NCBI RefSeq assembly: GCF_041358175.1
Contig: NZ_JBGKBE010000002.1
Span: 62,001 to 126,000 of the forward strand
Source of the DNA: Muriicola sp041358175
Lineage (GTDB): Bacteria > Bacteroidota > Bacteroidia > Flavobacteriales > Flavobacteriaceae
Direction: 5' to 3'
Length of the DNA stretch: 64,000 nt
Shown: piece after piece, positions 8,017-16,824 of the stretch
Layout: the number at the start of each line of letters is the position of its first letter
How positions within the stretch are numbered: position 1 is the stretch's first letter
Notes under the pieces: generated by a model
What the model was told of the DNA's origin: nothing
Databases searched by the model: none
The model's input: only the letters and a program-made list of their open reading frames with translations
Translations under genes and position numbers: made by a program

Positions 8017-8826
8017 ATGAATAACAAAGTGGTTTTGGTAACTGGTGGTTCTTCCGGCATAGGGAGGGCCATAGGAAATTACCTGAAAGAAAAAGGATTC
8101 AGCGTATATGGTACTACCCGCAATTTAAGCAAGCAGCAGAATTTTGAGGATTTTGAATTGCTGGAACTCGATGTCACAAAGCCCGAAACCATTCAAAATG
8201 CTATCGACACGCTGTTGCAAAAAGAAGGTGTTCTGGATATTCTTATCAACAATGCCGGCGTAGGAATCACTGGACCTATTGAAGAAACTCCCAATGAGGC
8301 TATTCTCCATGCCTTTGAAACCAACTTTATTGGTCCCTTGAATATGACCAGGGCAGTGCTGCCTGTTATGAGGAAACAAAGGGGAGGTACAGTAATTAAT
8401 ATTACCTCCATAGCGGGAAAAATGGGACTTCCTTACCGGGGAATTTATTCTGCCAGTAAGGGCGCACTGGATATCGCCACAGAAGCACTTCGGCTGGAGA
8501 CCAGAGAATTTGGAATTCGATTTTGTACTCTCGCTCCGGGAGATTTTAAAACAAATATCGCCGCAGGCAGGTATCACGCCCCCCTTCAAAAACAATCTCC
8601 CTATTACGATGCATACGGTGCTACTTTGCATATGATCAATGAAGATGTAGATCAGGCAGGGAATCCGATAGAGGTTGCGGAAAAAGTATATAAGATCATC
8701 AGGAAAACCTCTCCAAAGATTCATTATAAAGTAGGGAGCCCCATGCAGCGGTTTTCTGTATTCTTAAAAAGGATACTTCCGGGGAAAGTTTATGAGAAGC
8801 TGCTGCGAAATCATTATAAATTGTAG
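8017..8826 (+). CDS. SDR-family oxidoreductase
   Basis: About 269 residues from the ATG at 8017; the longer frame to 7978 adds residues before the usual SDR start and is rejected. Classical short-chain dehydrogenase/reductase: Rossmann motif TGGSSGIG (9-16), LINNAGVG, catalytic Ser131, Tyr144 and Lys148 (YSASK). It uses NAD(H) or NADP(H) to oxidise or reduce an alcohol or carbonyl; the substrate cannot be told. The C-terminus is basic and hydrophobic. The next gene has its own promoter, whose first bases overlap this stop codon. Confidence 0.92.
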   Translation: MNNKVVLVTGGSSGIGRAIGNYLKEKGFSVYGTTRNLSKQQNFEDFELLELDVTKPETIQNAIDTLLQKEGVLDILINNAGVGITGPIEETPNEAILHAFETNFIGPLNMTRAVLPVMRKQRGGTVINITSIAGKMGLPYRGIYSASKGALDIATEALRLETREFGIRFCTLAPGDFKTNIAAGRYHAPLQKQSPYYDAYGATLHMINEDVDQAGNPIEVAEKVYKIIRKTSPKIHYKVGSPMQRFSVFLKRILPGKVYEKLLRNHYKL

Positions 8827-8831
8827 TTTTG
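8824..8831 (+). promoter_or_regulatory. -7 promoter element of the transaldolase gene
   Basis: TAGTTTTG is an exact TAnnTTTG match 52 bases before the transaldolase ATG. Its first three bases are also the stop codon of the SDR gene. No clear -33 TTTG is seen at the proper distance. Confidence 0.5.
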
Positions 8832-8883
8832 CAGGGCATCCTTTGAATGCAGCTATTCACACAATTAATCAAAATCAGAACTT

Positions 8884-9537
8884 ATGAAATTCTTTATCGA
8901 TACAGCAAATTTAGACCAGATCAGAGATGCTCAGGAATTGGGCGTTTTAGATGGGGTTACCACCAATCCTTCACTCATGGCCAAAGAAGGGATAACCGGG
9001 AGAAACAACATCCTGAAGCACTATGTCGATATTTGCAATATTGTGAGTGGGGATGTTTCTGCTGAGGTGATCGCAACGGATTTTAAAGGAATGATAAAAG
9101 AAGGGGAGGAGCTGGCTGATTTGCACGAACAGATCGTGGTGAAGGTACCAATGATCAGAGATGGTGTTAAAGCCCTCAAGTATTTTGCAGACAAAGGTAT
9201 CAGAACCAATTGTACCCTGGTTTTTTCTCCGGGACAAGCTTTATTGGCCGCAAAGGCAGGTGCAACCTACGTATCGCCTTTTTTAGGACGATTAGATGAT
9301 ATTTCCACAGACGGGCTCAACCTGATTGCGGAAATCAGACTCATATATGACAATTACGCCTTCCCAACACAGATACTGGCAGCATCAATAAGGCATACTA
9401 TGCATGTAATTGATTGTGCAAAAATTGGGGCAGACGTCATGACCGGTCCTTTGTCTTCTATAGAAGGGCTTTTAAAGCATCCTTTGACGGATATTGGGTT
9501 GGAGAAGTTTCTTGCCGACTATAAAAAAGGGAATTAA
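8884..9537 (+). CDS. Small transaldolase / fructose-6-phosphate aldolase family
   Basis: A 217-residue TIM-barrel protein of the TalC/FSA subfamily, the usual length for this group (about 215-220). MKFFIDTAN at the start, GVTTNPSL and the Schiff-base lysine Lys87 in VVKVPM are diagnostic. So are TNCTLVFSPGQA and YVSPFLGRLDD. It probably serves as transaldolase in the pentose phosphate pathway, moving a dihydroxyacetone unit between sugar phosphates. Fructose-6-phosphate aldolase activity is the alternative and sequence alone does not decide. Cytoplasmic. Confidence 0.93.
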   Translation: MKFFIDTANLDQIRDAQELGVLDGVTTNPSLMAKEGITGRNNILKHYVDICNIVSGDVSAEVIATDFKGMIKEGEELADLHEQIVVKVPMIRDGVKALKYFADKGIRTNCTLVFSPGQALLAAKAGATYVSPFLGRLDDISTDGLNLIAEIRLIYDNYAFPTQILAASIRHTMHVIDCAKIGADVMTGPLSSIEGLLKHPLTDIGLEKFLADYKKGN

Positions 9538-9566
9538 AACGTAGGGAGATATTCTGCAGTACCAGA

Positions 9567-10949
9567 TCAGAAAGATCGGAAGATATGGGCGAAAGCATCC
9601 ACAATCTTGCCATCTTTAGCAATAATCGCTTTATTGGGATTGTAAACAATGAGGGTGTGGACCGTTTCGTCATAATCTTCTGTCCAGAATTGCTCTGAGG
9701 GATCCAAACCACTCGTTTTAACCATGTTTTTCCAGTTGGCCTTATCCGTTTTCATGTTGAGACCTACAAAGCGGTGATTGGGGTACTCTGTTTTTAGCTC
9801 TGATACGCGTTTTATGATATTTCGGAAATGTCCGGGTTCTGAACCTGACCAGAAATAAAAAACTACTGGTTGCTTTGACTTGATTTCTGAAATGTCGAGC
9901 TCTTTGTCCTCAAAAGAGTAAACCGTAAATGAAGGCAAGGCCTTTGAAGGCTGCATCTTGAGAATTCCCTGGTACAAAGTGTATATTTCTTCGTTATGCG
10001 CGTTGTTTTCAGAGAACTTCTTGAAGCTCTCGATAAATTTTACAGTATTCTCTTCGTTCTCATGCTTCAACAGATAATCAATTGCCACGCTTCTGAAGAG
10101 ATTATCGCGTAGTTCCTTCTGAGTGATCAGGCTGTCGATGAGGTGTAATTTATGCTGATTGAAATGCAATTGCCTGCTCGCCTTGTCTATATCCTCAGGG
10201 CAGTGCTTCTTACAATGATTGAATGCCAGATTCCCCATATGATACTTCATAAAATTGTAATAGGGCCTCAGATAGATGTAGTCGCCATTATTGTAATTGA
10301 CATTTTTCCGATAGTCATAAAAAGTTTCTGGCAGTTCGTGCATAATACCTTCTCCACTTCTTCTTCTGTGATAAAATGGATAGGCTTCCATGGAGATATT
10401 CGAACTGTACACGATAAATGCTTTGGCCAGATCTGAAGCCTTTGGGGATATATTGAATTCTGTCTGAATCTGATCAAATAAATCAAGCTTGGAATCGCGC
10501 AATGAATCGATCTTCACCTGGAAATCCTTGGGTTCAAGTTCGTAGAAGGATTGAACCAGGTCTTCCTCTTCTTCCCTGCTCAGGAACATTTCCAGAATGA
10601 AATTGTTGATTTCTTCCCCCTTCCCCGAGAAAACTAGCGATTCGTCAAAATCTGAAGTATTTAACCTTATTTGGAGGCTATCGCCATTCTCAAGATAGAT
10701 ATATTGTGATTCGGGGCGATGAACAAAGTGATGAAGTCCTTCAGCTACAGAGTCGAGGGAAAATGAGAATCGGTTATCTTCATCCAGCAAAGCGGTATCA
10801 AGAGGTTGTTCTCCCTTAAAGAGGACCACCTGATCACTGGTTGGATTAACAATCTCTCCGGCAAAAATGACCCGGTTGGCGTCGCCTTTGTTGTGCTGGC
10901 AACTCCATGTTATAAAAATCAGGGTCGAAAGAAGTAAAAGTCTCTTCAT
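9567..10949 (-). CDS. Thioredoxin-fold lipoprotein without catalytic cysteines
   Basis: A 460-residue lipoprotein (signal ending ITWSC). The N-terminal 100 residues resemble the DUF4369-type beta domain often in front of TlpA proteins; a long helical middle follows. Residues about 345-455 have a TlpA/thioredoxin-like fold: LPSFTVYSFEDKELDISEIK, then PVVFYFWSGSEPGHF. At the place of the CxxC active site stands SGSEPG (about 368-373), so disulfide exchange is not possible. The helical middle has Cys residues in KHCPED-like context. Probably a periplasmic binding or structural protein derived from thioredoxin. Confidence 0.8.
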   Translation of the reverse strand: MKRLLLLSTLIFITWSCQHNKGDANRVIFAGEIVNPTSDQVVLFKGEQPLDTALLDEDNRFSFSLDSVAEGLHHFVHRPESQYIYLENGDSLQIRLNTSDFDESLVFSGKGEEINNFILEMFLSREEEEDLVQSFYELEPKDFQVKIDSLRDSKLDLFDQIQTEFNISPKASDLAKAFIVYSSNISMEAYPFYHRRRSGEGIMHELPETFYDYRKNVNYNNGDYIYLRPYYNFMKYHMGNLAFNHCKKHCPEDIDKASRQLHFNQHKLHLIDSLITQKELRDNLFRSVAIDYLLKHENEENTVKFIESFKKFSENNAHNEEIYTLYQGILKMQPSKALPSFTVYSFEDKELDISEIKSKQPVVFYFWSGSEPGHFRNIIKRVSELKTEYPNHRFVGLNMKTDKANWKNMVKTSGLDPSEQFWTEDYDETVHTLIVYNPNKAIIAKDGKIVDAFAHIFRSF

Positions 10950-10971
10950 ATATGGCTACTGATAACCATAG

Positions 10972-10979
10972 CAAAGCTA
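10972..10979 (-). promoter_or_regulatory. -7 promoter element of the thioredoxin-fold gene
   Basis: On the minus strand the sequence reads TAGCTTTG, an exact TAnnTTTG match, 22 bases before the ATG at 10947-10949. The -33 element is not obvious. Confidence 0.5.
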
Positions 10980-11061
10980 AGAAATGCCGAACGTGAGCCT
11001 TGTTAAGGGGGAGTTAAAAATTCTTAACTCTATTTTATCTGCTGCAGATAAAGTATATCTG

Positions 11062-11093
11062 TTGTTTCATCGGTCATATTTTAACTACTTTTG
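11062..11093 (+). promoter_or_regulatory. Promoter of the ABC-F gene
   Basis: TACTTTTG at 11086-11093 fits TAnnTTTG exactly, with TTG at 11062-11064 as a weak -33 element (21-base spacer). The ATG follows at 11115, so the leader is short, about 17 bases. Confidence 0.6.
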
Positions 11094-11114
11094 CAAAAAT
11101 TTTAAAGAATCGCT

Positions 11115-12743
11115 ATGTTATCTGTTTCTAACTTGTCTGTACAATTCGGCAAACGAATTTTATTTGATGAAGTCAATGTAAGCTTTACTCAGGGAAACTG
11201 TTACGGGGTTATCGGCGCTAACGGTGCCGGGAAGTCTACTTTCCTGAAAATCCTGTCTGGTGGCGTCGATCCTACTTCGGGACATGTACACCTGGAACAC
11301 GGAAAGCGCATGTCTGTCCTGGAACAGGATCACAATGCCTATGACAGGAATACGGTTCTGGAGACAGTAGTCATGGGAAATAAACCATTATTTAAGATAA
11401 AAAAGGAAATAGATGCTTTGTATGCTGATTATTCCGATGAGAATGCCGAGCGGATAGGGGAGTTGCAGGTGACTTTTGAGGAAATGAACGGCTGGAATGC
11501 AGATAGTGACGCCGCGGCCCTTTTATCGAATCTGGGGATACGCGAGGAATTTCACTACACGGAAATGTCTGATCTCGATGCCAAATTGAAGGTGAGGGTT
11601 TTACTCGCGCAGGCACTTTTTGGTTCTCCTGATGTACTGGTAATGGATGAACCTACCAATGATCTCGATTATGAAACCATTGAGTGGCTCGAAAACTTCC
11701 TGGCCAATTATGAGAATACAGTCATTGTAGTATCGCATGACCGTCACTTCCTGGATGCGGTTTGTACGCATATTGTGGATATCGATTTTGGAAAACTCAA
11801 TCTCTACTCCGGGAACTATACATTCTGGTATGAAAGTAGTCAGCTTGCCGCACGCCAAAGAGCACAGCAAAATAAGAAGGCCGAGGAGAAAGCCAAGGAA
11901 TTACAGGAGTTCATTATGCGCTTTAGTGCCAATGTAGCCAAGAGCAAGCAGGCAACCTCCCGGAAAAAGATGCTCGAAAAACTTAAAATTGAAGACATCA
12001 AGCCTTCTTCAAGAAGATACCCTGCCATTATCTTTGATCGCGAACGGGAAGCCGGGGATCAAATCCTTAACATAGAAGGGATGTCGGCCAGGAGCGAGGA
12101 TGGAGCATTGCTATTTGACAAACTCAATTTAAACCTTGCAAAAGGAGACAAAGTTGCCGTCATCTCAAGAGATTCAAGGGCAACCACGGCATTTTATGAA
12201 ATCATCAATGGGAATAAAAAACCAGAATCGGGAAAATATCAATGGGGGGTAACGACCACACAATCATACCTGCCTGCCGATAACTCATCATTTTTTGAAG
12301 ATAATATTAACCTGGTGGATTGGCTGAGACAATGGGCTAAAACCGAAGAGGAAAAGGAAGAAGTATACCTCCGGGGGTTTCTCGGTAAAATGTTGTTCAG
12401 TGGAGAAGAGGCCCTAAAAAAATGCACCGTATTATCAGGGGGAGAGAAGGTAAGGTGCATGCTGAGCAGGATGATGTTACTCAGAGCCAATGTATTGATG
12501 CTGGACGAACCCACCAACCATCTGGACCTGGAGAGTATTACTGCATTTAACAATTCGCTTAAGAATTTTAAAGGGACGGTACTTTTTACTACCCACGATC
12601 ACCAATTTGCTCAAACAGTAGCGAACAGGATAGTTGAACTGACCCCCAAGCAAACTATTGATCGTTATCTGAGCTTCGATGATTATATGTCGGATAAGAG
12701 CATCAAGGAGTTGAGGGAAAAAATGTACAGCGTCCCGGCTTAG
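11115..12743 (+). CDS. ABC-F family ATPase, YbiT-like, with split degenerate sites
   Basis: A 542-residue soluble protein with two ABC domains and no membrane part, as in ABC-F translation factors that bind the ribosomal E site. NBD1 has a complete Walker A (GANGAGKST, Lys40) and Walker B (LVMDEPTNDLD), but its signature is MSDLDAKLKVRV instead of LSGGQ. NBD2 has a normal signature (LSGGEKVRC, near 440) and Walker B (LMLDEPTNHLD), but its Walker A reads SRDSRATT near 350 with no GxxGxGKS/T. Between them lies the charged linker. Own promoter and a strong bidirectional terminator. Role in translation is inferred from the family. Confidence 0.9.
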   Translation: MLSVSNLSVQFGKRILFDEVNVSFTQGNCYGVIGANGAGKSTFLKILSGGVDPTSGHVHLEHGKRMSVLEQDHNAYDRNTVLETVVMGNKPLFKIKKEIDALYADYSDENAERIGELQVTFEEMNGWNADSDAAALLSNLGIREEFHYTEMSDLDAKLKVRVLLAQALFGSPDVLVMDEPTNDLDYETIEWLENFLANYENTVIVVSHDRHFLDAVCTHIVDIDFGKLNLYSGNYTFWYESSQLAARQRAQQNKKAEEKAKELQEFIMRFSANVAKSKQATSRKKMLEKLKIEDIKPSSRRYPAIIFDREREAGDQILNIEGMSARSEDGALLFDKLNLNLAKGDKVAVISRDSRATTAFYEIINGNKKPESGKYQWGVTTTQSYLPADNSSFFEDNINLVDWLRQWAKTEEEKEEVYLRGFLGKMLFSGEEALKKCTVLSGGEKVRCMLSRMMLLRANVLMLDEPTNHLDLESITAFNNSLKNFKGTVLFTTHDHQFAQTVANRIVELTPKQTIDRYLSFDDYMSDKSIKELREKMYSVPA

Positions 12744-12758
12744 ATGATTCCTGAGCAT

Positions 12759-12789
12759 AAAAAAAGCATTCGAAGGAATGCTTTTTTTT
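12759..12789. terminator. Bidirectional terminator
   Basis: Stem AGCATTC (12765-12771) and GAATGCT (12776-12782), loop GAAG, with an A-run before and a T-run after. It serves the ABC-F gene on plus and the membrane protein gene at 12805-13524 on minus. Confidence 0.9.
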
Positions 12790-12804
12790 ATATCCATTAA
12801 CAAT

Positions 12805-13524
12805 TTAAGCATTAAAATACTTGCTGTTCCAGATCGCTGGATTAAAGTTTTTCCCCAAGGCAAAGCCGTAAAATATCACTACGGAGGCGATGGACTTGAA
12901 CATAAAGAAATAGATGATCCAGAATTCAGCCTGAGAACTGCTTTTTGAAAAGAGCCCTTCAGGCACCAACTGAGTGGCAAAAAAAGAAATCAGCAAAACC
13001 AGCATGGTGAGGTTGACTATATTTTTAAACGGCCAGGCCATCAGTTTTCTCAGTGGATGCAGGTCATTTCCCCAACGATGAATTAAATAGTAATACCCAT
13101 TTCCTATAGGAGCAAATAACAAGGGGTCGTCTTTGTCCTCTAAGCGGAATAGTTTTGACGGGGCAACTATTTTAAAGCCCTCAATGGAAAACCCATGATC
13201 TTTTTCAAGTGCCTTTATTTTTGATATCCCTTCCTGAGGAATTTCACCTTTAAAGTACTTTGAATCGAGAAAACGCAGGCGGTAATCTATGCAGATCTTC
13301 TTTATCTGATCCAGATGATAGATTTTGTCCGTTTCGAGAAGGTCGAAGCAAAAGCGATTTTCCACACCTTTCCTTTGTCCTTCCAGACGCTTTTGAATTT
13401 GCTCTTCTTTGGCGTTGTCTTCTTTTAGAAATTGGTAGACGGCTTCGATGAGATCCTCCTGAACTCCATCCCTGCGCATCTCGAGGGATAGTTTTTCCTC
13501 GATATTCGTTCTTGATAATAACAT
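12805..13524 (-). CDS. Hypothetical membrane protein
   Basis: I choose the ATG at 13522-13524 (239 residues), preceded by AAGGAAAAG as ribosome-binding site; the frame to 13596 would start upstream of the promoter core. The N-terminal 70 residues are charged and helical. A soluble middle follows with FAPIGNGYYYLIHRWGNDL, and two membrane helices lie in the C-terminal third (about 150-172 and 185-210). I do not recognise a named family. The soluble part is probably cytoplasmic. Confidence 0.75.
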   Translation of the reverse strand: MLLSRTNIEEKLSLEMRRDGVQEDLIEAVYQFLKEDNAKEEQIQKRLEGQRKGVENRFCFDLLETDKIYHLDQIKKICIDYRLRFLDSKYFKGEIPQEGISKIKALEKDHGFSIEGFKIVAPSKLFRLEDKDDPLLFAPIGNGYYYLIHRWGNDLHPLRKLMAWPFKNIVNLTMLVLLISFFATQLVPEGLFSKSSSQAEFWIIYFFMFKSIASVVIFYGFALGKNFNPAIWNSKYFNA

Positions 13525-13547
13525 TCTTTTCCTTTTAGCAATTTTCA

Positions 13548-13555
13548 CAAAAGTA
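13548..13555 (-). promoter_or_regulatory. -7 promoter element
   Basis: Minus-strand TACTTTTG matches TAnnTTTG exactly, 23 bases before the ATG at 13522-13524. This supports the shorter start of that gene. Confidence 0.6.
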
Positions 13556-13717
13556 CATATTAAGACTACTTCAGGCAACCCTCTTTCCGTGAACAACCAA
13601 TGTTAATATTATGTTAATTTCGATTAAGGTCGATTTCCGGCCATTCAATTACTAAACTAAAAATGTATATTGTCGATCTTTTGATACCGTTCGTCGAATC
13701 GACGGAAAGATTTAACT

Positions 13718-14266
13718 ATGAGAATAAAGCCTTTATTAACAATGGGGCTTTGGGTAATTTTTTTGCTTCCAGCATTGGGATTTGCTCAGGCCACAGACGG
13801 TTATTCCGATTTTAAGAAAACGATTTACACATCTACCGTGGAATCGGGGAATTATACTACCCTAACTTCAGCCTTGAAAGCTACGGATTTGGACGTCCTT
13901 CTTGATGGTGATGCACCGTTTACCATTTTTGCACCTTCCGACCGGGCTTTTAAGAAACTCTCATCCGAAAAAATTGCGCATCTTATGCGCCCTGAGAACA
14001 ACAAGCAACTCAAGGAAATGCTTACTTATTTTATGGTTGCAGGGTCGCTTTCTGCCTCCAAAATCCTGAATGCCCTGGTGAAGGGCGATGGAAATGCCAC
14101 TTTTACTACCGTTCATGGGAAAAAGATAAAAGCTTCGATTGAGGGAGTAGATATTGTCCTCTCAGACGGATTGGGTAATAAAGCCAGGATTACCATAGCC
14201 GACTCCGATCAGTGTAATGGTATTATTCATACCATTGATAGTGTAATCCTACCTAAGGCTCTGTGA
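13718..14266 (+). CDS. Secreted fasciclin (FAS1) domain protein
   Basis: A 182-residue protein with a type I signal peptide cut near LGFAQA (about residue 23). A single FAS1 domain covers about 40-180, with the H1 motif FTIFAPSDRAFKKL and the H2-like end GIIHTIDSVILP. FAS1 domains mediate adhesion or bind small ligands outside the cytoplasm. Length equals one domain, so it acts alone. Convergent with pheT, with only 5 bases between the stops. Several GTCGA-containing repeats precede the start, which may be regulatory, but I cannot define a site. Confidence 0.92.
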   Translation: MRIKPLLTMGLWVIFLLPALGFAQATDGYSDFKKTIYTSTVESGNYTTLTSALKATDLDVLLDGDAPFTIFAPSDRAFKKLSSEKIAHLMRPENNKQLKEMLTYFMVAGSLSASKILNALVKGDGNATFTTVHGKKIKASIEGVDIVLSDGLGNKARITIADSDQCNGIIHTIDSVILPKAL

Positions 14267-14271
14267 TTTAC

Positions 14272-16695
14272 TTATCGTAATTCGGCCCCCAATTCTTGTT
14301 CATAGGCCGACTTCATCTTGCTCATGATCTTGTCTATCTGTTTGTCTGTCAGCGTCTTTGTATTGTCCTGAAGTGTAAAACTAACGGCATATGACTTTTT
14401 ACCTTGAGGGAGTTTATCCCCAGTGTATACGTCGAAAAGTGAGAGGTCTTTTAACAACTTTTTTTCAGTCTTAAAGGCAATTTCTTCAAGCTGACTAAAG
14501 GGGATGGCTTCATCGAGTAAAAGCGCAAAATCTCGTCTTACAGAAGGGTATTTAGGAATGGGACTGTAAACAATCTTTTGTTCAGCTGCCAGGGTACAAA
14601 TAGCTTCCCAGTTGAAATCGGCAAAAAATGTTTGTTGACTGATGTCAAACCGCTTCAATAATTTTTCACTGACAAGTCCGAGATGTACTAAAGAGGTTTT
14701 GTCCTTTGTCAACTCTAACCCCTCACCAAATACAGGATTAGACGTTGAGGTAGATCGGTACTTTTCGATACCCATTTTTCTAAGGATGAGTTCTACTATG
14801 GATTTAAGATAATAGAAGTCGGTAGGCTTCGAAGGTCCTGTCCAGCTTTCTGCCATCCGGTCTCCGGTTATCAATAGCGAAAGGTGACGGTTTTCCTCGT
14901 ATCCATCAGTTCCTGTATGGTATGTTTTTCCGAATTCAAAAAGCTTCAGATGCTGCCGCTTCCGGTTGATGTTATAAGAAGCAGCTTCCAAAGCTGAAAA
15001 TAACATGGATGTTCTCATAACAGATAACTCTGAGCTTAACGGGTTTAATATTTTAACTCCGGACGAATTATCGTCATCCAGGGATGCTGAGTAATCGGGG
15101 TTAGTTAAGCTATTAGAGAGGATTTCATAAAACCCTTGTGCAGCAAGCAGATCTCCTGCGTGATTTTGGAGGATATAGTCTTCAAATCTTGAGGAGGTAG
15201 CCACAGAGGCATGGAGCTTGGGGTCAAAGTTGATATTGTTATAACCAAAAACTCTGAGAATTTCTTCAATGACATCCACTTCACGGGTAACATCTATTCT
15301 ATAAAATGGAATAACCAGTCCCAATCCCGTTTCGGTTACATTTTTGATTTTGATATCGAGGGATGTCAGGATTGATTTGATCACATCCTTCGGAATTTCC
15401 TGGCCGATCAGTTTATTTATTTTTTCAAAAGTGAGGAAAACCTGATTGTCTTCTTTCTTTTTGGGATACAGGTCGACCACATCTGAAGTGATCTCTCCTC
15501 CGGTGAGTTCGCAGATCAATAAGGCAGCCCTTTGCAGGGCGTATTCAACATTATTGATATCAATGCCCCTTTCAAACCTGAAAGATGCATCCGTATTTAA
15601 TCCGTGACGTTTAGCAGTTTTCCGGATGGATACCGGATCGAAATAGGCACTTTCAAGGAAAATGGCTTTGGTGCTCTCGGTTACTCCTGTATTGATGCCT
15701 CCAAAGATACCTGCAATACACATCGGCTTTTCCCCATCGCAAATCATCAGGTCATCTTCGTGCAAAATTCGCTCCTCCCCGTCGAGAGTCATAAAACTTG
15801 TGCCCGCTTTGACGGTCTGTACGATGATCTCTTTCCCAAAAATACGGTTGGCATCAAAGGCATGGAGTGGCTGCCCCAGCTCATGCAAGACATAGTTAGT
15901 TGCGTCCACCACATTGTTTATCGGCTTGAGTCCGATCGCCCTGAGGCGATTTTTAAGCCAGTTGGGGGAAGGCTGAACAATGAGATTACTGATTGTGACT
16001 CCGGCATATCGGGGAGCCAGACTGGGGTCCTTCACGGATACAGCAATTTTCAAAGACCTGTTGGCCACATTGAAATTACTCAGGGAGGGCGTCAGCATTT
16101 CTTTTTTAATACCCTGTTGCTGCAAGCCGGCTTTCAGATCCCTGGCAACGCCGTAATGACTCATAGCATCGGCCCTGTTGGGTGTCAGACCAATTTCAAA
16201 GACATGGTCGTTTTCAATTTCAAATAATTCTGATAAGGCTGTCCCCGGCTCTATAGAATCATCCAGGATCATAATTCCTTCGTGATCCTGTCCAAGACCC
16301 AGTTCATCTTCTGCACAAATCATTCCTTCACTAACTTCCCCGCGGATTTTCCCTTTTTTAATCTTTAAGGGTTCCCCGTTGTTCATATGCAGGGTAGTCC
16401 CTATAGTTGCAACCGGAACCTTTTGTCCTTTTGCCACATTGGGTGCTCCGCATACGATTTGAAAAGGGGTATCACTGCCGATGTCAACCACAGTAAGTTT
16501 TAGCTTATCGGCGTTAGGATGCTTAATACAGCTGGTTACATGACCTACAACTACACCTTGAAGGCCGCCGGGAATCGATTCAAAATCGGCTATACCTTCT
16601 ACTTCTAATCCCAAATCTGTAAGAAGTTCTGCAACCCTGGTCGGCTCCCAATCGAGCTGAAGGAATTGTCGTAACCAGTTATAAGAAATTTGCAT
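14272..16695 (-). CDS. pheT: Phenylalanine--tRNA ligase beta subunit
   Basis: The 807-residue length is usual for PheT. In order: N-terminal tRNA-binding (EMAP-like) domain at about 40-150 (GVVVGHVTSCIKHPNADKLK), B3/B4 editing domain near 210-400, B5 domain near 405-475, the catalytic-like core, and the C-terminal anticodon-binding FDX-ACB domain (YPSVRRDFALLLDE to the end). With PheS it charges tRNA-Phe; pheS is not in this window, which is common in Bacteroidota. It stands alone, with its own promoter. Confidence 0.97.
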   Translation of the reverse strand: MQISYNWLRQFLQLDWEPTRVAELLTDLGLEVEGIADFESIPGGLQGVVVGHVTSCIKHPNADKLKLTVVDIGSDTPFQIVCGAPNVAKGQKVPVATIGTTLHMNNGEPLKIKKGKIRGEVSEGMICAEDELGLGQDHEGIMILDDSIEPGTALSELFEIENDHVFEIGLTPNRADAMSHYGVARDLKAGLQQQGIKKEMLTPSLSNFNVANRSLKIAVSVKDPSLAPRYAGVTISNLIVQPSPNWLKNRLRAIGLKPINNVVDATNYVLHELGQPLHAFDANRIFGKEIIVQTVKAGTSFMTLDGEERILHEDDLMICDGEKPMCIAGIFGGINTGVTESTKAIFLESAYFDPVSIRKTAKRHGLNTDASFRFERGIDINNVEYALQRAALLICELTGGEITSDVVDLYPKKKEDNQVFLTFEKINKLIGQEIPKDVIKSILTSLDIKIKNVTETGLGLVIPFYRIDVTREVDVIEEILRVFGYNNINFDPKLHASVATSSRFEDYILQNHAGDLLAAQGFYEILSNSLTNPDYSASLDDDNSSGVKILNPLSSELSVMRTSMLFSALEAASYNINRKRQHLKLFEFGKTYHTGTDGYEENRHLSLLITGDRMAESWTGPSKPTDFYYLKSIVELILRKMGIEKYRSTSTSNPVFGEGLELTKDKTSLVHLGLVSEKLLKRFDISQQTFFADFNWEAICTLAAEQKIVYSPIPKYPSVRRDFALLLDEAIPFSQLEEIAFKTEKKLLKDLSLFDVYTGDKLPQGKKSYAVSFTLQDNTKTLTDKQIDKIMSKMKSAYEQELGAELR

Positions 16696-16713
16696 GGACG
16701 TTCCTTAAGCGTT

Positions 16714-16745
16714 CAAAGATAAAACAATGGGTGTTCACATTCAAA
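16714..16745 (-). promoter_or_regulatory. Promoter of pheT
   Basis: On the minus strand: TTTG (16742-16745), a 20-base spacer, then TATCTTTG (16714-16721). Both halves match the Bacteroidetes consensus exactly. The leader before the pheT ATG (16693-16695) is only about 13-15 bases. Confidence 0.8.
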
Positions 16746-16824
16746 GCAGAACGAATCTTTCATCACGAATTTTGCAAATTTTGTTTTCTCCTTTATTTCG
16801 ATATTTGCAACTTAACTGAAAATC

